A stretch of 64,000 bases of DNA. Source: Platerodrilus igneus. Taxonomy: Eukaryota; Arthropoda; Insecta; Coleoptera; Lycidae. This document shows positions 1 to 10,899 of this stretch, in pieces (positions within the stretch are counted from its first letter, which is position 1; each line of letters starts with the position of its first letter). The stretch lies in NCBI GenBank assembly GCA_036346225.1, contig JARFIW010001089.1, positions 930,001 to 994,000 of the forward strand, written 5' to 3'. The position numbers and the translations under genes were made by a program. The notes beneath the pieces are model-generated. The model was not told the origin of the DNA and did no database searches. It saw only the letters and a program-made list of their open reading frames with translations.

Positions 1-127
1 GATGGGCCTGCGTGCCATCAAACGTCTGTATTGTCTCTAAATAGAGACGTAAGTCTGTGTTACTCATGTTGGTTAAGGGTTGTTTTCGATTTTGGAAAAT
101 TTAAAAAATTATTTTTTTTTGAATTAA

Positions 128-541
128 GGTTTATTTCGCTATTTGTAATGTTATTTTCGCTTCGGATTTACTAATTTTCCGTTTGGGTTGTGAAATTTCA
201 AATTTTGTAAAATTGGGGTTGGTTTTGTTATTTGTAGCGTTTATTATGCTTTGGTTTTTAAATTTTCCTTTTAGATTGGATAACTTAGAGTTTTGTAAAA
301 TTGATGTTGATTTAGCTATTTGAAACGTTAACTTCGGTTTTGGTTTGTTAATTTTCAATTAGATTAGGTAAATAAAAATTTGGTAAAGGTTGAGGTTTAT
401 TTTGTTATTTTCGGCGTAATTTTGATTTGAATTTTGTTAATTTTCAGTTTGGATTGGGTGGATAAAAATTTGGTAAAATTTGAGATTAATTTCGTACTTG
501 TAGTATTAGATTTATTAATTTTAAGTTTATATTGCGTCGAG
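128..541. repeat. degenerate tandem repeat, period about 88 bases
   Basis: About 4.6 diverged units are visible, each ending in a TTTTGTAAAATTG-like block; these blocks fall near 203, 291, 379 and 469, giving spacings of 88-90 bases. The period is not a multiple of three, so the repeat is probably not coding. It lies in the presumed leader of the element whose LTR is at 2162-2682. Confidence 0.7.
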
Positions 542-1960
542 TTATTTTTAAAATCGTAGTCGTTGTTATTTATATTTAATTACACAATGCGGTGATGTAT
601 TCACGAGATTTGTATTCAATAATGTTGAATTTATTACCGTAGTCTTGGATTAATTGTTTTTATGCAGCTTTTAGTTCGTCTTGAGTTCCTGTTTCTTAAG
701 GAATCTTAAATGGATGGATTTATTCTCGTTTAGCTTTGTTTTAGTTCAGTTCGGTTAACTCGTAATTGATACTCTTTCGTGGGTTTTACTGAGTTGCGTA
801 GTTATGACCTGAGGTTACTTACTTTTGTATTTTATTGTTGAAATTGAATACTAAAGGATGTAATCTTCGTTACTTTGTCACGTACGTTGAGTTAATTGCA
901 CTTACAGGTGTTAGTTTATAAGAATTAGATAATTTACTTGCTAATGCTTTCGCATAAAGTGTTACGGCTATTTATTTTTAGATCTCTTGGTATTATAATG
1001 CTTGTTGGTAATTGAATCTCTCCGTAATGTTATTTTTCAGCGTTTTAATTAAAGCTTCTTATGATGATCGTTTTACTGCACTTTATAATGCTGATTAATT
1101 AGTTGAAAAACGTTTAGAGTTTATACCGTGTTTGTACTGCAAATTATTTATAGAGTGTTGTGGTGTAATTTTCATGCGCTTCTATAATTCCGTGATGGAT
1201 TTATTACGTATGATGCAAATTGAAATTATACTGAAAGTTGAAAGTTATTTCTTTAGTACTGTGCAAGGATTCTGAAAGCGATTTTAATAATGATATTGCG
1301 TTGTTAAGCTATACTTTAGTACTGAAAGTTGAAAGTTATTGCACTTCTCTGATGTTCTAAGTGTATAAAAGATGCGAGCTTTGTTTTCTTAGGTGGTTTT
1401 AAGTTACCGTATTTTTAGTTAATGCAGAATGTTCTTGTGATTTATTCAGTATTATAGAGGTCAATGGTTTAATTAAACGTTCTGTACTGCTTGTTCGAAT
1501 TAGCTTTGAACTTAAGTTTGCGTTCGTTTACCGGTTTATAAACGTGCGTTGAATCGCGGTGGTTGATGTTTCTTATTTTTGGTGTTTAGTGAATGTGCGC
1601 CCGTTATTTTTTGGATTATTTTTGAGTTCGTTCTATTAATTATGGTAAGGATTTCTTTTTAAATTCAATTCTTATTTATTTTAAAAGAAAATTTCTTTTA
1701 AACTTCACGTTTCATTTGCTTTTTAAAGAAAAATTTTATCTCTTTAACATTCGTCTCATAAAATGTTATACAGTCTCGTTTTGAAAATAATTCACTTTGA
1801 ACTATTTTCAAAAAAAATATTCATAATACATAAAACAATAGTACTCAATAGTTATAATACTAGCATATATCAATTATAGTTTTTGGTTTGAAATAAAATT
1901 ATGGAAATGAACTTACATTAATTTCATCTGTTTCTTTGGTGGGTTCGATCGATTCTGTAT

Positions 1961-2085
1961 CTTGTCCACCTTGGTTTGTTTTGTTGGCCTTAGACGATTC
2001 TTGTTCCTTGTCCAACTTGGTTTGTTGCTGGATTTAGACTATTCTTGTTCTTCCTCCAACTTGGTTTGGGTTCTGCCAAAATTTC
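1961..2085. repeat. three tandem units of about 45 bases
   Basis: The phrase CCAACTTGGTTTG (first copy CCACCTTGGTTTG) recurs three times about 45 bases apart, each followed by a related block ending in GATTCTTGTTC or similar. It lies just downstream of the LTR on the minus strand. Confidence 0.7.
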
Positions 2086-2151
2086 GAATTAAAATTCTTG
2101 GTCACCAATCTTCCGATTTTTGGATTTTCAGTGCCCTTTTGACATCCGTTA

Positions 2152-2162
2152 CGACTGCGCCA
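2152..2162 (-). promoter_or_regulatory. primer-binding site, tRNA-Ser type
   Basis: Directly after the LTR end, the minus strand reads TGGCGCAGTCG. This complements the 3' end (CGACTGCG plus CCA) of a common insect serine tRNA, the primer used by 17.6/297-type errantiviruses. The T overlaps the last LTR base, as is usual in that group. The match is 11 bases. It fixes the LTR as a 5' LTR and the element as minus-oriented. Confidence 0.7.
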
Positions 2163-2682
2163 GTTAAAGTTCGGGCCTTTGGAGCTGGTTTTTTAAAAAC
2201 ACTTTGACTTTAACAAATTTTTATTAAGTTAAAATTTAGATAACTTGTACATAATACTAAAATAATTATTGTACTAGTGAGTAGCTTGAACAACGAAGTA
2301 TGGAGTTCGAAGACTGACTGCCGGGCATTGAGCTCCCGGGCCTTTTATAATAACCTGCCCCTCACACGGCTGTGAGAACTTGCAGATCTCATGTCTGCGT
2401 TTCTCTTTATTGTACACTTTATTACAATGTAACAACTTAATTCTAAGTAATTGCGGTATGTTGACCGCCTGTGACCTGCCACCTGCGACCTGCCACCTGC
2501 AGTATCACTGTCCTCACGGATGCAAAGCTGCATTCCGTTCTCATGAACTGTCGATAACCTCTCTGGGTTATCCTTGTGTTACAATGTTGCATTGAACTTA
2601 TACTTTTACTTAATAATTTCTAATAATTCATATTAGATTCAATACATCAATATATATATATGTAATTGGGGGATATATAACT
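2162..2682 (-). mobile_element. 5' LTR of errantivirus-like element B
   Basis: The element-sense ends are AGTTA...AACT, typical of gypsy-group errantiviruses. Two further copies of this LTR family occur at 8001-8559 (minus) and 15579-16078 (plus), sharing the regions around the CTCCCGGG and CATGTCTGC motifs. The outer flank is CGCG (2683-2686), the target preferred by ZAM/Tirant-like errantiviruses. The primer-binding site follows at 2152-2162. Confidence 0.75.
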
Positions 2683-2686
2683 CGCG

Positions 2687-3719
2687 GTATATTTAAATTT
2701 ATTAGAGTAAAATTCCCATGGTTTTACTTGAAGCACGCGCCAACATGTGCCACGAGTGATAAACGTTGTTATTCCGCATGTGCAAGAACAGTATAGCGAC
2801 TGGAAAATCCACAAAGCCCAGAGAATCGATTTGTCGTTCGAACAGTCCGCATTGCTGGTTTTACATGTTTACGTAAAACTCCTAATTATAAACCGCTTTT
2901 CGTCAGAACCGCTATTGAAATAAATGTGCTTCGCCTCACCCGCAAAAGGCAGAGTAGGTGTTACATCGTTTTTTCGTTGGCACGGCTTCATAAATCACCA
3001 GGTGAGTGTTTTTAGTAAACGCTTGATCTGATTAAAAACATTATTTGTTGTTTGTTAATTATCACTTAAATTTTATATACAGTCCACTTTTCTCTCCTAA
3101 TTAGCTATCGTAGTTTTGTTACCGCATTTTACAAACATATTCTACTAAGTTCTTAAATAAATCTTAAAACTAGTGTTAATGCTTAAGAAGTCAAACTAAC
3201 CTGTCACCTGATCTTATATAAATATATTAAACTATACAGGTTTTTTAAATATATAATAGAAGAGTAGACAAGGTATTGATTTATACTCATTATTAGTTAA
3301 ATTCAGCACTTTCCTTGAGTGCAGGGGTTTCCGGTTTCCTGCTGTGGTGTTTAAATTAACAAAGAATTACTCTGATTTCTAAAGTATATCTTATCCTAAA
3401 TATCTAAGGTCGAATCTCATGAATGTAGTCACTCAGTTATATAGTTAACATAGGAAAATATTCAGGTCTAATTGATCAATGAGCAGTTGATTTTTTAAAT
3501 TTATTGATATGAAGTGCTTCCGAAAGATTAAACCTTATTTCTTTAGTGAAAAAAAGTAATAAAACTACCTACTCACTTTGTTTTTGATACTACCGCTAAT
3601 CCACCTTTTACTATATACACATGCCACGTCCCTAACGACAAGCAACATAATTTGTTGTTTGTCGTTGCGCGTGTCGAAATAAGTTTTAGTCAAGTCGTTT
3701 TGCCACACATTTTGCACAC
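2687..3719. other. unassigned intergenic or intronic DNA
   Basis: No reading frame, RNA gene or repeat that I recognise. It borders the outer edge of the left inverted-duplication arm at about 3720. Confidence 0.5.
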
Positions 3720-4070
3720 ATCATTCTTCTTAAATTATTGGTTACTCGAACGCTCATACGCTGACTGCAACTGAAAATTCTAAAAAGAATTTATCGACCC
3801 GAAACGTATAAAGGGTGACTACCAGGGACAATTTCAACATCATTTGCAGGAGTAAATCTATGACCATAAAGTCTATAACTAATGGGGACTTGTTTGAAAA
3901 CTAAGAAATTCGGGGCATGACAAGTGGACTGTTGTTTCGAAGAAACGATCAACTGGATCTCTGACTAACACTGCTATTCTTTTTTTGGTCAAATTTGTTA
4001 TTTAATATTGATTTTAAGAAATGCAAGAAATAAAACAATTTTATTTCGTAGTTAATTTCTTTTATGGTAT

Positions 4071-4597
4071 TGTAGCGAGCTACTAGTAGGCAACCCATCA
4101 AACACACAAAACGCCGCAAGCACTGTTTATTCTCAAGGATTCCAGAAAGCTTCTAGAAATGACTGGAGGATGAGTCATCCTTTTTAATCCAGAGTATATA
4201 TAGGACCTCTAATGAATGTAAGGGTCAGTCTATACTTGAATGTCTAATATAAATTATATCGTGTACAGTAAACGTAGTTGAGCTTTTAGAAGTTTAAGGG
4301 TATACATAAATGTTATATGCAGTGTCTTGTACAGCTTGTAGTATACATAAATAAATAGAAGTGTATAAATAAATAGTTGTGTTAGTGTTGTTAATGGACC
4401 TATGGTAAAAAAGTTAGTTTAAGAAGATATTAGTGCTTGTAAATTCATTAGTGTAATAGTGCTTCATTGTTAAGTGGACTGAAAACATCTATAAATAAGG
4501 CATATACTGTTAATTAGACTTGTGAACAGTGAGTAATAAAGACTTTTATTATTACTTGATTTAAATTAAAGAAACGCGGTAGTAGTAACCCGCTACA
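4071..4597 (+). mobile_element. solo LTR with TSD GTAT
   Basis: The segment starts TGTAGCG and ends CGCTACA and is flanked by GTAT on both sides (4067-4070 and 4598-4601). A TATA box (about 4195-4202) and a polyadenylation signal AATAAA (4535-4540) lie in LTR order on the plus strand. The partner arm of the inverted duplication at about 20500-20515 has the same flanks without this segment, so it is an insertion. No internal region remains. The family was not identified. Confidence 0.8.
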
Positions 4598-4700
4598 GTA
4601 TTTTAATCTAAACACTTTTTAACAAAAGTAACTTTTAATTAATCATTATAATTTACAGATTTTGGCAGTTTTCCAGTTGCTCAGCGAATCTCGTGCATAT

Positions 4701-5026
4701 AATTATGTTTCGGAGTCAAAAGTTTAACTTTTTAAAAACTAATTTATTTATAACTCTTACCGTTTGAACTAGCACATCAAAGTTTACAGCCTAAATGAGT
4801 ACTAAGATTAGGAGACTAGGGCTACATGGTTTTTTATATTCATTGATGATATCATTAACCTTAACTTAAGTGGCTTTTGAAGGATTTTTCTAATGGAAGT
4901 GAAACAACATTTTACAATATAGTTTGTTAATAATTAGTATGACAAGGCAAAATGCAAATACTTTCCTAATGAACATTTAATAGAAATTAACTTTTACTCA
5001 AATTATGATTCTATGCGGACATAATT
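4701..5026 (-). mobile_element. 3' LTR of errantivirus A
   Basis: Ends are AATTATG...ACATAATT. It matches 10529-10899 along its length. On the minus strand it is preceded by a short purine run ending GGAGG (about 5027-5031), a plausible weak polypurine tract. Confidence 0.85.
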
Positions 5027-5099
5027 CCTCCATGGTTAGGCTAAAACGTCCTCGTTTAGGAGTTTAATGAATACATTTCTAAATAGTGTTTTGATTTCG

Positions 5100-6565
5100 T
5101 TTTTGTGTTCAAAAAATTCTCATTATCTTATCTCTAAAAATACATGCGATTATACCAAAAATGCAAAGTACAATAAATAATATTGAAGTATTAGAAAAGT
5201 TTGCAAGCTGTATAATAGGATCTAGGTTTAAATCTTCGTCTAGGTTTCTTGTTTCTGCTCTCAACTGCTTAAGATTGCTTAAGTGAAAAGGTTTTAAATT
5301 ACCAGTTTGAAAAACCTTTTAATCTCTGATTTCTGTAAAGTCTGTAAACGTGATATTACTGAATGTAGTTTCGAATGTTTGCTCTTCAATGACAATTTTA
5401 CAGTTATCTTCAGATTATAGCATTGTTCTATACTCTAAATTGGTCAATGCCGTTAGTACACTCCTCTAAAATATATAAACTTAGCTTGCTGAATAACAAT
5501 ATTTGGTTCGTTTTAAGTTGGGTGTACACTCTATAGTCATTAGTTACACTAGCAAAATCACAATTTTCACTTGATCTCAATGAACAATTGTAAATTTCTG
5601 GCATGTTTAGGCATAAAATTTGGTAATCAATCATTCGGCATTTATCTTCGGTCTATAACTCTTCTTTATTGTTTTGAAGATGGAAAGTTGAAGGTGGTAT
5701 AAGTATTTTACTTTGAGGGTTTGGAATGAGGTAAATTGTGGAGTATTTATATGAGGAAGTTTTTAGAAAAGGTATGTATAAAATGCAAGTTATTAAATTC
5801 TGAACAAAGAATATTTTAAATTTGGAAAATTCCAAAGTTTTAAAGATATGTAAGCTATCCGAGATGATTAATTCCGTAGTTTTATAAATGGATCTTAAGT
5901 GACTATTTATTTCTACCAGATCTGACGTGGAAATTATTTCTAAATTAATCGCTTCTAAAAACGCAAGTGAAATAGTTCTTTCGATTTTGAGAAGGATATT
6001 TAGCATTTGGGTAGTAACGTGTTTGTTAAATAGTATTTGGGCTTGCAGTTCCAGAGTATCGCACAAATTGCTTAAAGCTTTGGTGTTTAAGTTTATGTTG
6101 AATTCTAAGGTTTGTAAGTCTTTAGAATATCTGTCAGGTATATGATTGGCAAACGACGCAAATTTGTTCATTTGTTTCGCTATTTTATGCTGGTTGTTAT
6201 ACAGGGTCTCGATATGCGGTAGATTTCTATCAGGTCATGGTTATCTAAATTACCAGCTACAAATTTTACTACTGATCCTAGTCCATTTATCAAATCTTTT
6301 TTGTTTTGGTTATGGTTTAATTTTTCAATTTGATTTTCAATTTGCAGATGTCTTTTAAATTTTGCATAAGATTTTCGTTGGTTTTAAGACTTTCTAATAA
6401 TGCATAGTTTGTTAGTTTTCTATAGTTTGATTCTATACTACTAATATTACAATAAAAATAAAACTTATTGTAATGATGCAAGAGTTTTGCTTTTCTGATT
6501 TCCTCTAAGAAGACTCCGTTTGTTTTAATTTTCTCGACTCGAAGTGCCTGGATGGCACAGATCAA
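5100..6565 (-). pseudogene. env: errantivirus env remnant (baculovirus F-like envelope glycoprotein)
   Basis: Downstream of pol on the minus strand, three separated frames (6317-6565, 5653-6171, 5428-5634) look like consecutive parts of an insect errantivirus Env. The first has the N-terminal ectodomain pattern, the second a helix-rich middle, the third a Cys-containing ectodomain segment; a hydrophobic stretch further left at about 5110-5200 may be the membrane anchor. In this family Env is a membrane fusion protein related to baculovirus F. Stops and frameshifts separate the parts, so no functional protein is expected. The call rests on position and general pattern. Confidence 0.6.
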
Positions 6566-6589
6566 GTTGATCCTGTAAAGAAAAGTTCT

Positions 6590-7606
6590 TTTTAATTATT
6601 TTAATCTTCTTTACATTAATGTTAGTTTTCTATTGTTTTTCTCTGATTCCTTCCAACTTATTTCCGTTTGTAGAAGTGATAGTTACCTTGTCGTAACAAG
6701 GGTCTGCTTTTCTTATGCGGGGTTTTTTAAAAATAGGCTACAGGTTCAGTGATGGGTATTTCAAGCTCTTTATTCGCGTTCCTTTTTCCTAATATTTTTC
6801 CACCTCATTCTAGTTGTTTTTGGTATAGTTGTTCAAAGAATGGTAGAATTTCATCCTGACGCTTTTTATTATAATTCGTATAAATGATTTGATGTAAGTC
6901 TATTTGGTGGGCGTTTAGGTTGTCATAGGGTCCATACAAAAGTGTTAAAGGGGCATAGCCCGTACTTGAATGAGTTGATATCATTAGATTTGGGGGGACT
7001 TCATGTTTATCTTTGTTGTTTCAGGGTACGTAACTATTCAATTAGAGTAAAGTGTACCCTTTCGACTGGAGAATTCGAAGTACTACTGTAATTTGTGGTG
7101 TAATAGAGATTTATGTTGAAGAGTTTGCAGTATTCTTCAAGTGTACGATTTTTGAACTCCTATCCTTCGTCAGAAACTAATTTTTTTGGGTAACCATGAT
7201 GTGAGAAAAATGCCTAAGTTTATTTAAAACAGTTATGCTAGATGCATCATTCATATAGTAAGCTTGAGTATATTTAGAAAATAAATTTATTATTGTTAGG
7301 AATTTGTGAATTTCAAAACTGAAGGTATTAATAAGAATTACATCCAAGGGTCGTTTTGCAAGCAGTGGTCCTGAAAATGCAGTTCTGTATGGATTTCGTT
7401 CATATTTACTAATCAGGCAAGTTTCGCATTCATTTATAATTTTGTTAATGTTGGTTTTCATGTCTGGCCAATAGTATTTTGATTTAAAACTGTTGTAGGT
7501 TTCTAAAATGCCGTTAGATTACGTGAGTGGTAATTGTTTATTAGGTCTTGTTGTTCCTCCGGATTTTCTACATCGTTAGCCATGATATTGTACTTAATTA
7601 ATTTAA
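6590..7606 (-). pseudogene. pol: errantivirus pol, integrase part
   Basis: Frame 7177-7461 has the zinc-finger end pattern CETCLISKYERNP and then the core with an Asp in VILINTFSFEI and the NLFSKY segment. Further left, the minus strand keeps the second Asp in a VSDEG motif (about 7150-7175) and a catalytic-Glu region resembling SPVER (about 7050), followed by the C-terminal basic domain up to about 6590. Integrase joins the cDNA into the host genome. The 5' part of the domain is separated from RNase H by the nested SINE and solo LTR. Several stops show decay. Confidence 0.75.
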
Positions 7607-7620
7607 TACTGTTGTTAAAC

Positions 7621-7920
7621 ATTACATGTGATTTTTTCCAATGCTCCACCCGAAGGTACTACATTGGCCAGGAAGCGAGTTTTTTTTTACCTGGAAAATT
7701 TTGAATTTTGCCGAATCCTTGCTGTTCCAAGCAAGGTAGGGATCTTCAACGTGCGTGACAACACTCACACACGGGACCTCCATTTTACCTCTCATCCGAA
7801 CGAGGGTGTATTTTTGCGAAAAATGCTCGCCTAACATTTTTCAAGCGGACCGTGTCGGGATTCGAACCCGGGACCTAGGGCGTAGTAGTCACACACATAC
7901 CACTACGCCACGGAGCCGCC
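7621..7920 (-). mobile_element. tRNA-derived SINE, copy 1
   Basis: On the minus strand the head (7920 to about 7845) has an A box TGGCGTAGTGG and a B box GGTTCGAATCC, as in tRNA-derived SINEs transcribed by RNA polymerase III. About 225 bases of body follow. It is flanked by a perfect 14-base target duplication, TACTGTTGTTAAAC (7607-7620 and 7921-7934), the mark of LINE-driven insertion. Two more copies occur at 18499-18792 and 57390-57686. No poly-A tail is seen; the 3' end is CACATGTAA. Confidence 0.88.
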
Positions 7921-8000
7921 TACTGTTGTTAAACAACTGTTGGCATATGTTTAAAACTTTTGTTTCTAGGGTTTTGTTTTGAAAATAAATTCCGTACGCG

Positions 8001-8559
8001 AGTTACGTTTCGGGCTTTTGGGAGCGGTGTTTTTAAAAACTACTTCCAAAATCTTCGTAACAATTTTATTAGTTTAATCAGACATTAACTATGGAATTTT
8101 AACAAACTGGTTTAAAATTACTCTAAGTCGAAATAATTACTAATTGAACTAATATGAGGGTGAGTAGCCTAAGTAAACTGCAATGTTAAAGCTGAAATAC
8201 TTTGACTAACTGACTGGTCTTGGGGCTCCCGGGGTATTTATGTTGTCCCTGGCCCTCACAATTCTGTGGAAACTTGCAGAGCTCATGTCTGCTTATTCTT
8301 AATGCTATACTTTGTTACATTGTAACAATCTTACTTTCTAGGTAATCACGGTTCTTAACCGTCTGTGACCTGTTCCCTGCAGTATGACTATCGTCTGGAG
8401 TACATTGTATGACATCCGTTCTCACAAATGTTAATAACATTTATTTAATTATTCTTGGATTACATTGTTGCACTTGACTATAAATTTCTTAATGATTTCT
8501 AATAATTTCCTATTAGATTCTATTTTATAATACATATATAAATTGGGACATACATAACT
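8001..8559 (-). mobile_element. solo LTR of family B, TSD CGCG
   Basis: Ends are AGTTACG...ATAACT on the plus strand, with CGCG at 7997-8000 and 8560-8563. It is homologous to 2162-2682 and, inverted, to 15579-16078. Both flanks continue errantivirus A pol, so a family-B element inserted there and was later reduced to one LTR by LTR-LTR recombination. CGCG is the target favoured by ZAM/Tirant-like errantiviruses. Confidence 0.85.
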
Positions 8560-8579
8560 CGCGTTATTTGGGTTTGTAA

Positions 8580-10445
8580 TTTCTTTTAAAGCGAGAAGTA
8601 GGTTTCTTGTTCTTGTCCGTTTCTTAAAGTAACGTAATAAGTGTTTTTTGAAAAAGGTTTCTTATTCATAATGTTATACTGATTTCCTGATTTAAAAATT
8701 ATTCTGTAAAAAAATTCGTTTAATGGTTTATCTGAAATGATCGTAAAAACAGGGTTTTCTACGGAGGTGTGTTGAGTATTGTCATTCGTTTCGTTAATTT
8801 GTGGTTCGGAATTCGACTCGTTAAGGATTTCGTCACAATCGTTAAAAGTGAGAGTTTTGTCTATGTCTAGATTTGGAAAGATGGAGAGTAGGTCTAGGTC
8901 ATCGTCTTTGGTTTCGTTGTAATTTAATTCTATTCGTGATAGGGCATCCGCTACGAAATTTTCTTTTCCTTTCTTGTCTATAATCTTGTAGTCAAATTCC
9001 TCTAGTTTTAAACGCCATTTTGTTAGCCTAGAGTTTGGGTCTTTAATTGAAAAAGCCAGACCAAAGGTTTATGGATGGTCGGTTTTGATCAGGAATTGTT
9101 TCACATAAATGTATGGCGTGAAATGTTTGGTAGTTTTTACTATCGCTAGTAGTTTTCTCTCAATGGTGGAGTAATTCTTTTCTGCACTGTTAAAGGTTCT
9201 TGAACAAAAACTAACCGGTTTAGAATTTTGGAATAGGACACCACCGATGGCAACTCCAGAGGCGTCCGTAGTTATTTGAGACATTTTTTCGAAGTTAGGA
9301 TAAATAAGTATAGGTGCGTTAGTTAACAATTCTTTACAGTGTTGAAAGGCGGATAGGTAGTTTTGGTCGTTAAAATCTATATTTGTTCCCGTTTTTAAGC
9401 ATTTTGTGAAAGGTTGTACTACTTTGCAAATCTGTTGATGAATCGTATATAGTATCCTATTAGTCCCAAGAAGGATTTTATTTCTTTAGTCGTTTTAGGT
9501 ATGGGGTAGTTTTGGACGGCTTTGATTTTATCGGGGGTTTGGTTTTATAGCTTCGGTGTTATTACGTGTCCCAAAAAACCGACTTCCTTACGTAAAAATT
9601 CCGATTTGTCGAGTTGTACTTTTAGATCGATTTGTCTGAATTTTTGGAAGATCTGTTTTATTTGATTGGTGTGTTCTTGTAACGATTTCGAGAAAATGAT
9701 GACCTCATCCATGTATACAAAGCAAAATTTATAAAGTAACTCTTTCAAGTTGTTGTCCATAACAAGCTGAAATGTGCTTGGAGCGTCACGCAAACCGAAA
9801 GGCATTTTTGTATATTCATAGTGACCATTATTGACTGTAAAGGCAGTAGGCAGTTTTTTCGATGGAGTCAGGGTGCATCTTCAATTGATGGAAGCCTTGG
9901 ACGAGATCAATTGTTGAAAAATATTCACATTTGCCAAGACTATCTAGGATCTCTTCGATTCTGGGTAAAGGGTATTTATCTTCTATAGTTTTTTGGTTTA
10001 ATTGGCGATAGTCTATGACTAATCGCCATTTCTGTTTACCGCTGGAATTTGATTTCTTTTTAACTATCCACACGGCTGAACTGCAAGGAGATATGTTTGG
10101 CGTATAATTTTGTTGTCTAAAAGTTTTTGTATTTGATTTTGGATTTCTATCTTTAAATGGTAAGGCCAACGAAACGATTTGCAGAATACTGGTTCATGGT
10201 CTGTTGTTCTAATGTGATGTTCTACGGCATTGGTAAAAGTTAGCTAGGAGTTTTCATCATAAAATATGTCTTTATATTTTATACATAGGGCTATAATTTC
10301 AACTCTTTCTTCTAAATTAAGGTGATTCGTTCTGATTGAGGTGGAAATGTCTGTGTCAAAGTTTTGTGTAGGGAGGTTCGTTATTTCGTCGTTAAGGATT
10401 GGTTGTACATCAAGTTGTTGTTTGAAATTAATTTCAATTTGACGT
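8580..10445 (-). pseudogene. pol: errantivirus pol, RT and RNase H part
   Basis: In minus order: the protease-RT linker (about 10445-10170), RT with WRLVIDYRQLN, the FSTIDLVQGFHQ motif and, in 9545-9805, the MPFGLRDAPSTFQ and FVYMDEVIIFS segments; then RNase H (9069-9329) with ITTDASGVAIGGVL and the connection region to about 8580, where a long frame stays open. The RT catalytic YMDD-type motif reads YMDE, a damaged active site. Frames are broken near 9540 and 9830. No gag or protease lies upstream; pol sequence begins abruptly at about 10445 next to tRNA-like sequence. Confidence 0.85.
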
Positions 10446-10529
10446 TATTTTTCAAATGGCATAGTACAGAATCCGTTTTGACTGAAATGGGCTATGCCCG
10501 CACAGGTTCAAATCCTGTTCGCAGCGCCA
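10445..10529 (-). promoter_or_regulatory. extended tRNA-Ser primer-binding region
   Basis: Next to the 5' LTR the minus strand starts TGGCGCTGCG, a primer-binding site. The match to a serine tRNA (NGA type) does not stop at 18 bases. On the plus strand there is a T arm with perfect 5-bp stem (ACAGG/CCTGT), acceptor strand TCGCAGC, G and CCA (to 10529), and before it a variable-arm hairpin GGGC-TAT-GCCC (10489-10499), diagnostic of a long-arm tRNA. Weaker likeness to anticodon arm (GACTGAAAT, near 10480) and D arm (ATGGC, near 10456) suggests the full tRNA was copied. The pol sequence begins right beside it. Confidence 0.75.
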
Positions 10530-10899
10530 ATTATGTTTCGGAGTCAAAAGTTTAACTTTTTAAAAAGTAATTTATTTATAACTCTTACTGTTTGAACTAG
10601 CACATCAAAGCTTACAGCCTAAATGAGTACTAAGATTAGGAGACTAGGACTACATGGTTTTTTATACTTATTGATGATATCATTAACCTTAACTTACATG
10701 GCTATTGAAGAATTTTTCTAATGAAAGTGAAACAACATTTTTCAATATAATTTGTTAATAATTAGTATGGCAAGGCAAAACGCGAATAGTTTCCTAATGA
10801 ATTTAATAGAAATTAACTTTTACTCAAGTTATGATTCAATGCGGATATAATTATATAAATTAATTTTTACTCAAATTATGATTTTATGCGGACATAATT
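10529..10899 (-). mobile_element. 5' LTR of errantivirus A
   Basis: It matches 4701-5026 but is 45 bases longer because its outer end is duplicated (10806-10852 and 10853-10899). It is followed by ATAT, the target duplication. Confidence 0.85.
10806..10899. repeat. tandem duplication of the LTR terminus
   Basis: Two 47-base units end in GCGGATATAATT and GCGGACATAATT, each followed by ATAT. The 3' LTR has a single copy. Confidence 0.8.

Larger units (their letters stand above)
1..2161 (-). mobile_element. leader/internal region of errantivirus-like element B, cut by window start
   Basis: This stretch lies downstream, in the minus direction, of an LTR and primer-binding site at 2152-2682, so it should be the untranslated leader and start of gag of an element running off the left edge. 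I see no long reading frame and no recognisable gag motif. It holds two degenerate tandem repeats, listed separately. A short minus frame over about 1925-2085 is open and rich in Gln, Thr, Lys and Glu, but its period-45 repeats make it weak evidence for coding. Either the gag lies left of the window or this copy is decayed. Confidence 0.45.
4701..10899 (-). mobile_element. degenerate errantivirus (gypsy-group endogenous retrovirus) A
   Basis: This is a minus-strand element with LTRs at 10529-10899 (5') and 4701-5026 (3'), target duplication ATAT (4697-4700 and 10900-10903), a pol remnant and an env remnant. Gag and protease are missing: pol-coding sequence runs straight into the primer-binding region. 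A SINE (7621-7920) and a solo LTR of family B (8001-8559) are nested in pol. The LTRs differ by several percent and pol and env carry stops and shifts, so the copy is old and inactive. The empty site is seen in the right arm near 20370-20390. Confidence 0.88.

Noticed and set aside
10474..10529. Functional tRNA-Ser gene on the plus strand
   Set aside because: The 5' half is degraded and the sequence ends in genomic CCA exactly at the LTR, as expected for a copied primer.
10364..10555. Plus frame of 63 codons
   Set aside because: It is antisense to pol and runs through the tRNA-Ser-like primer region into the LTR.
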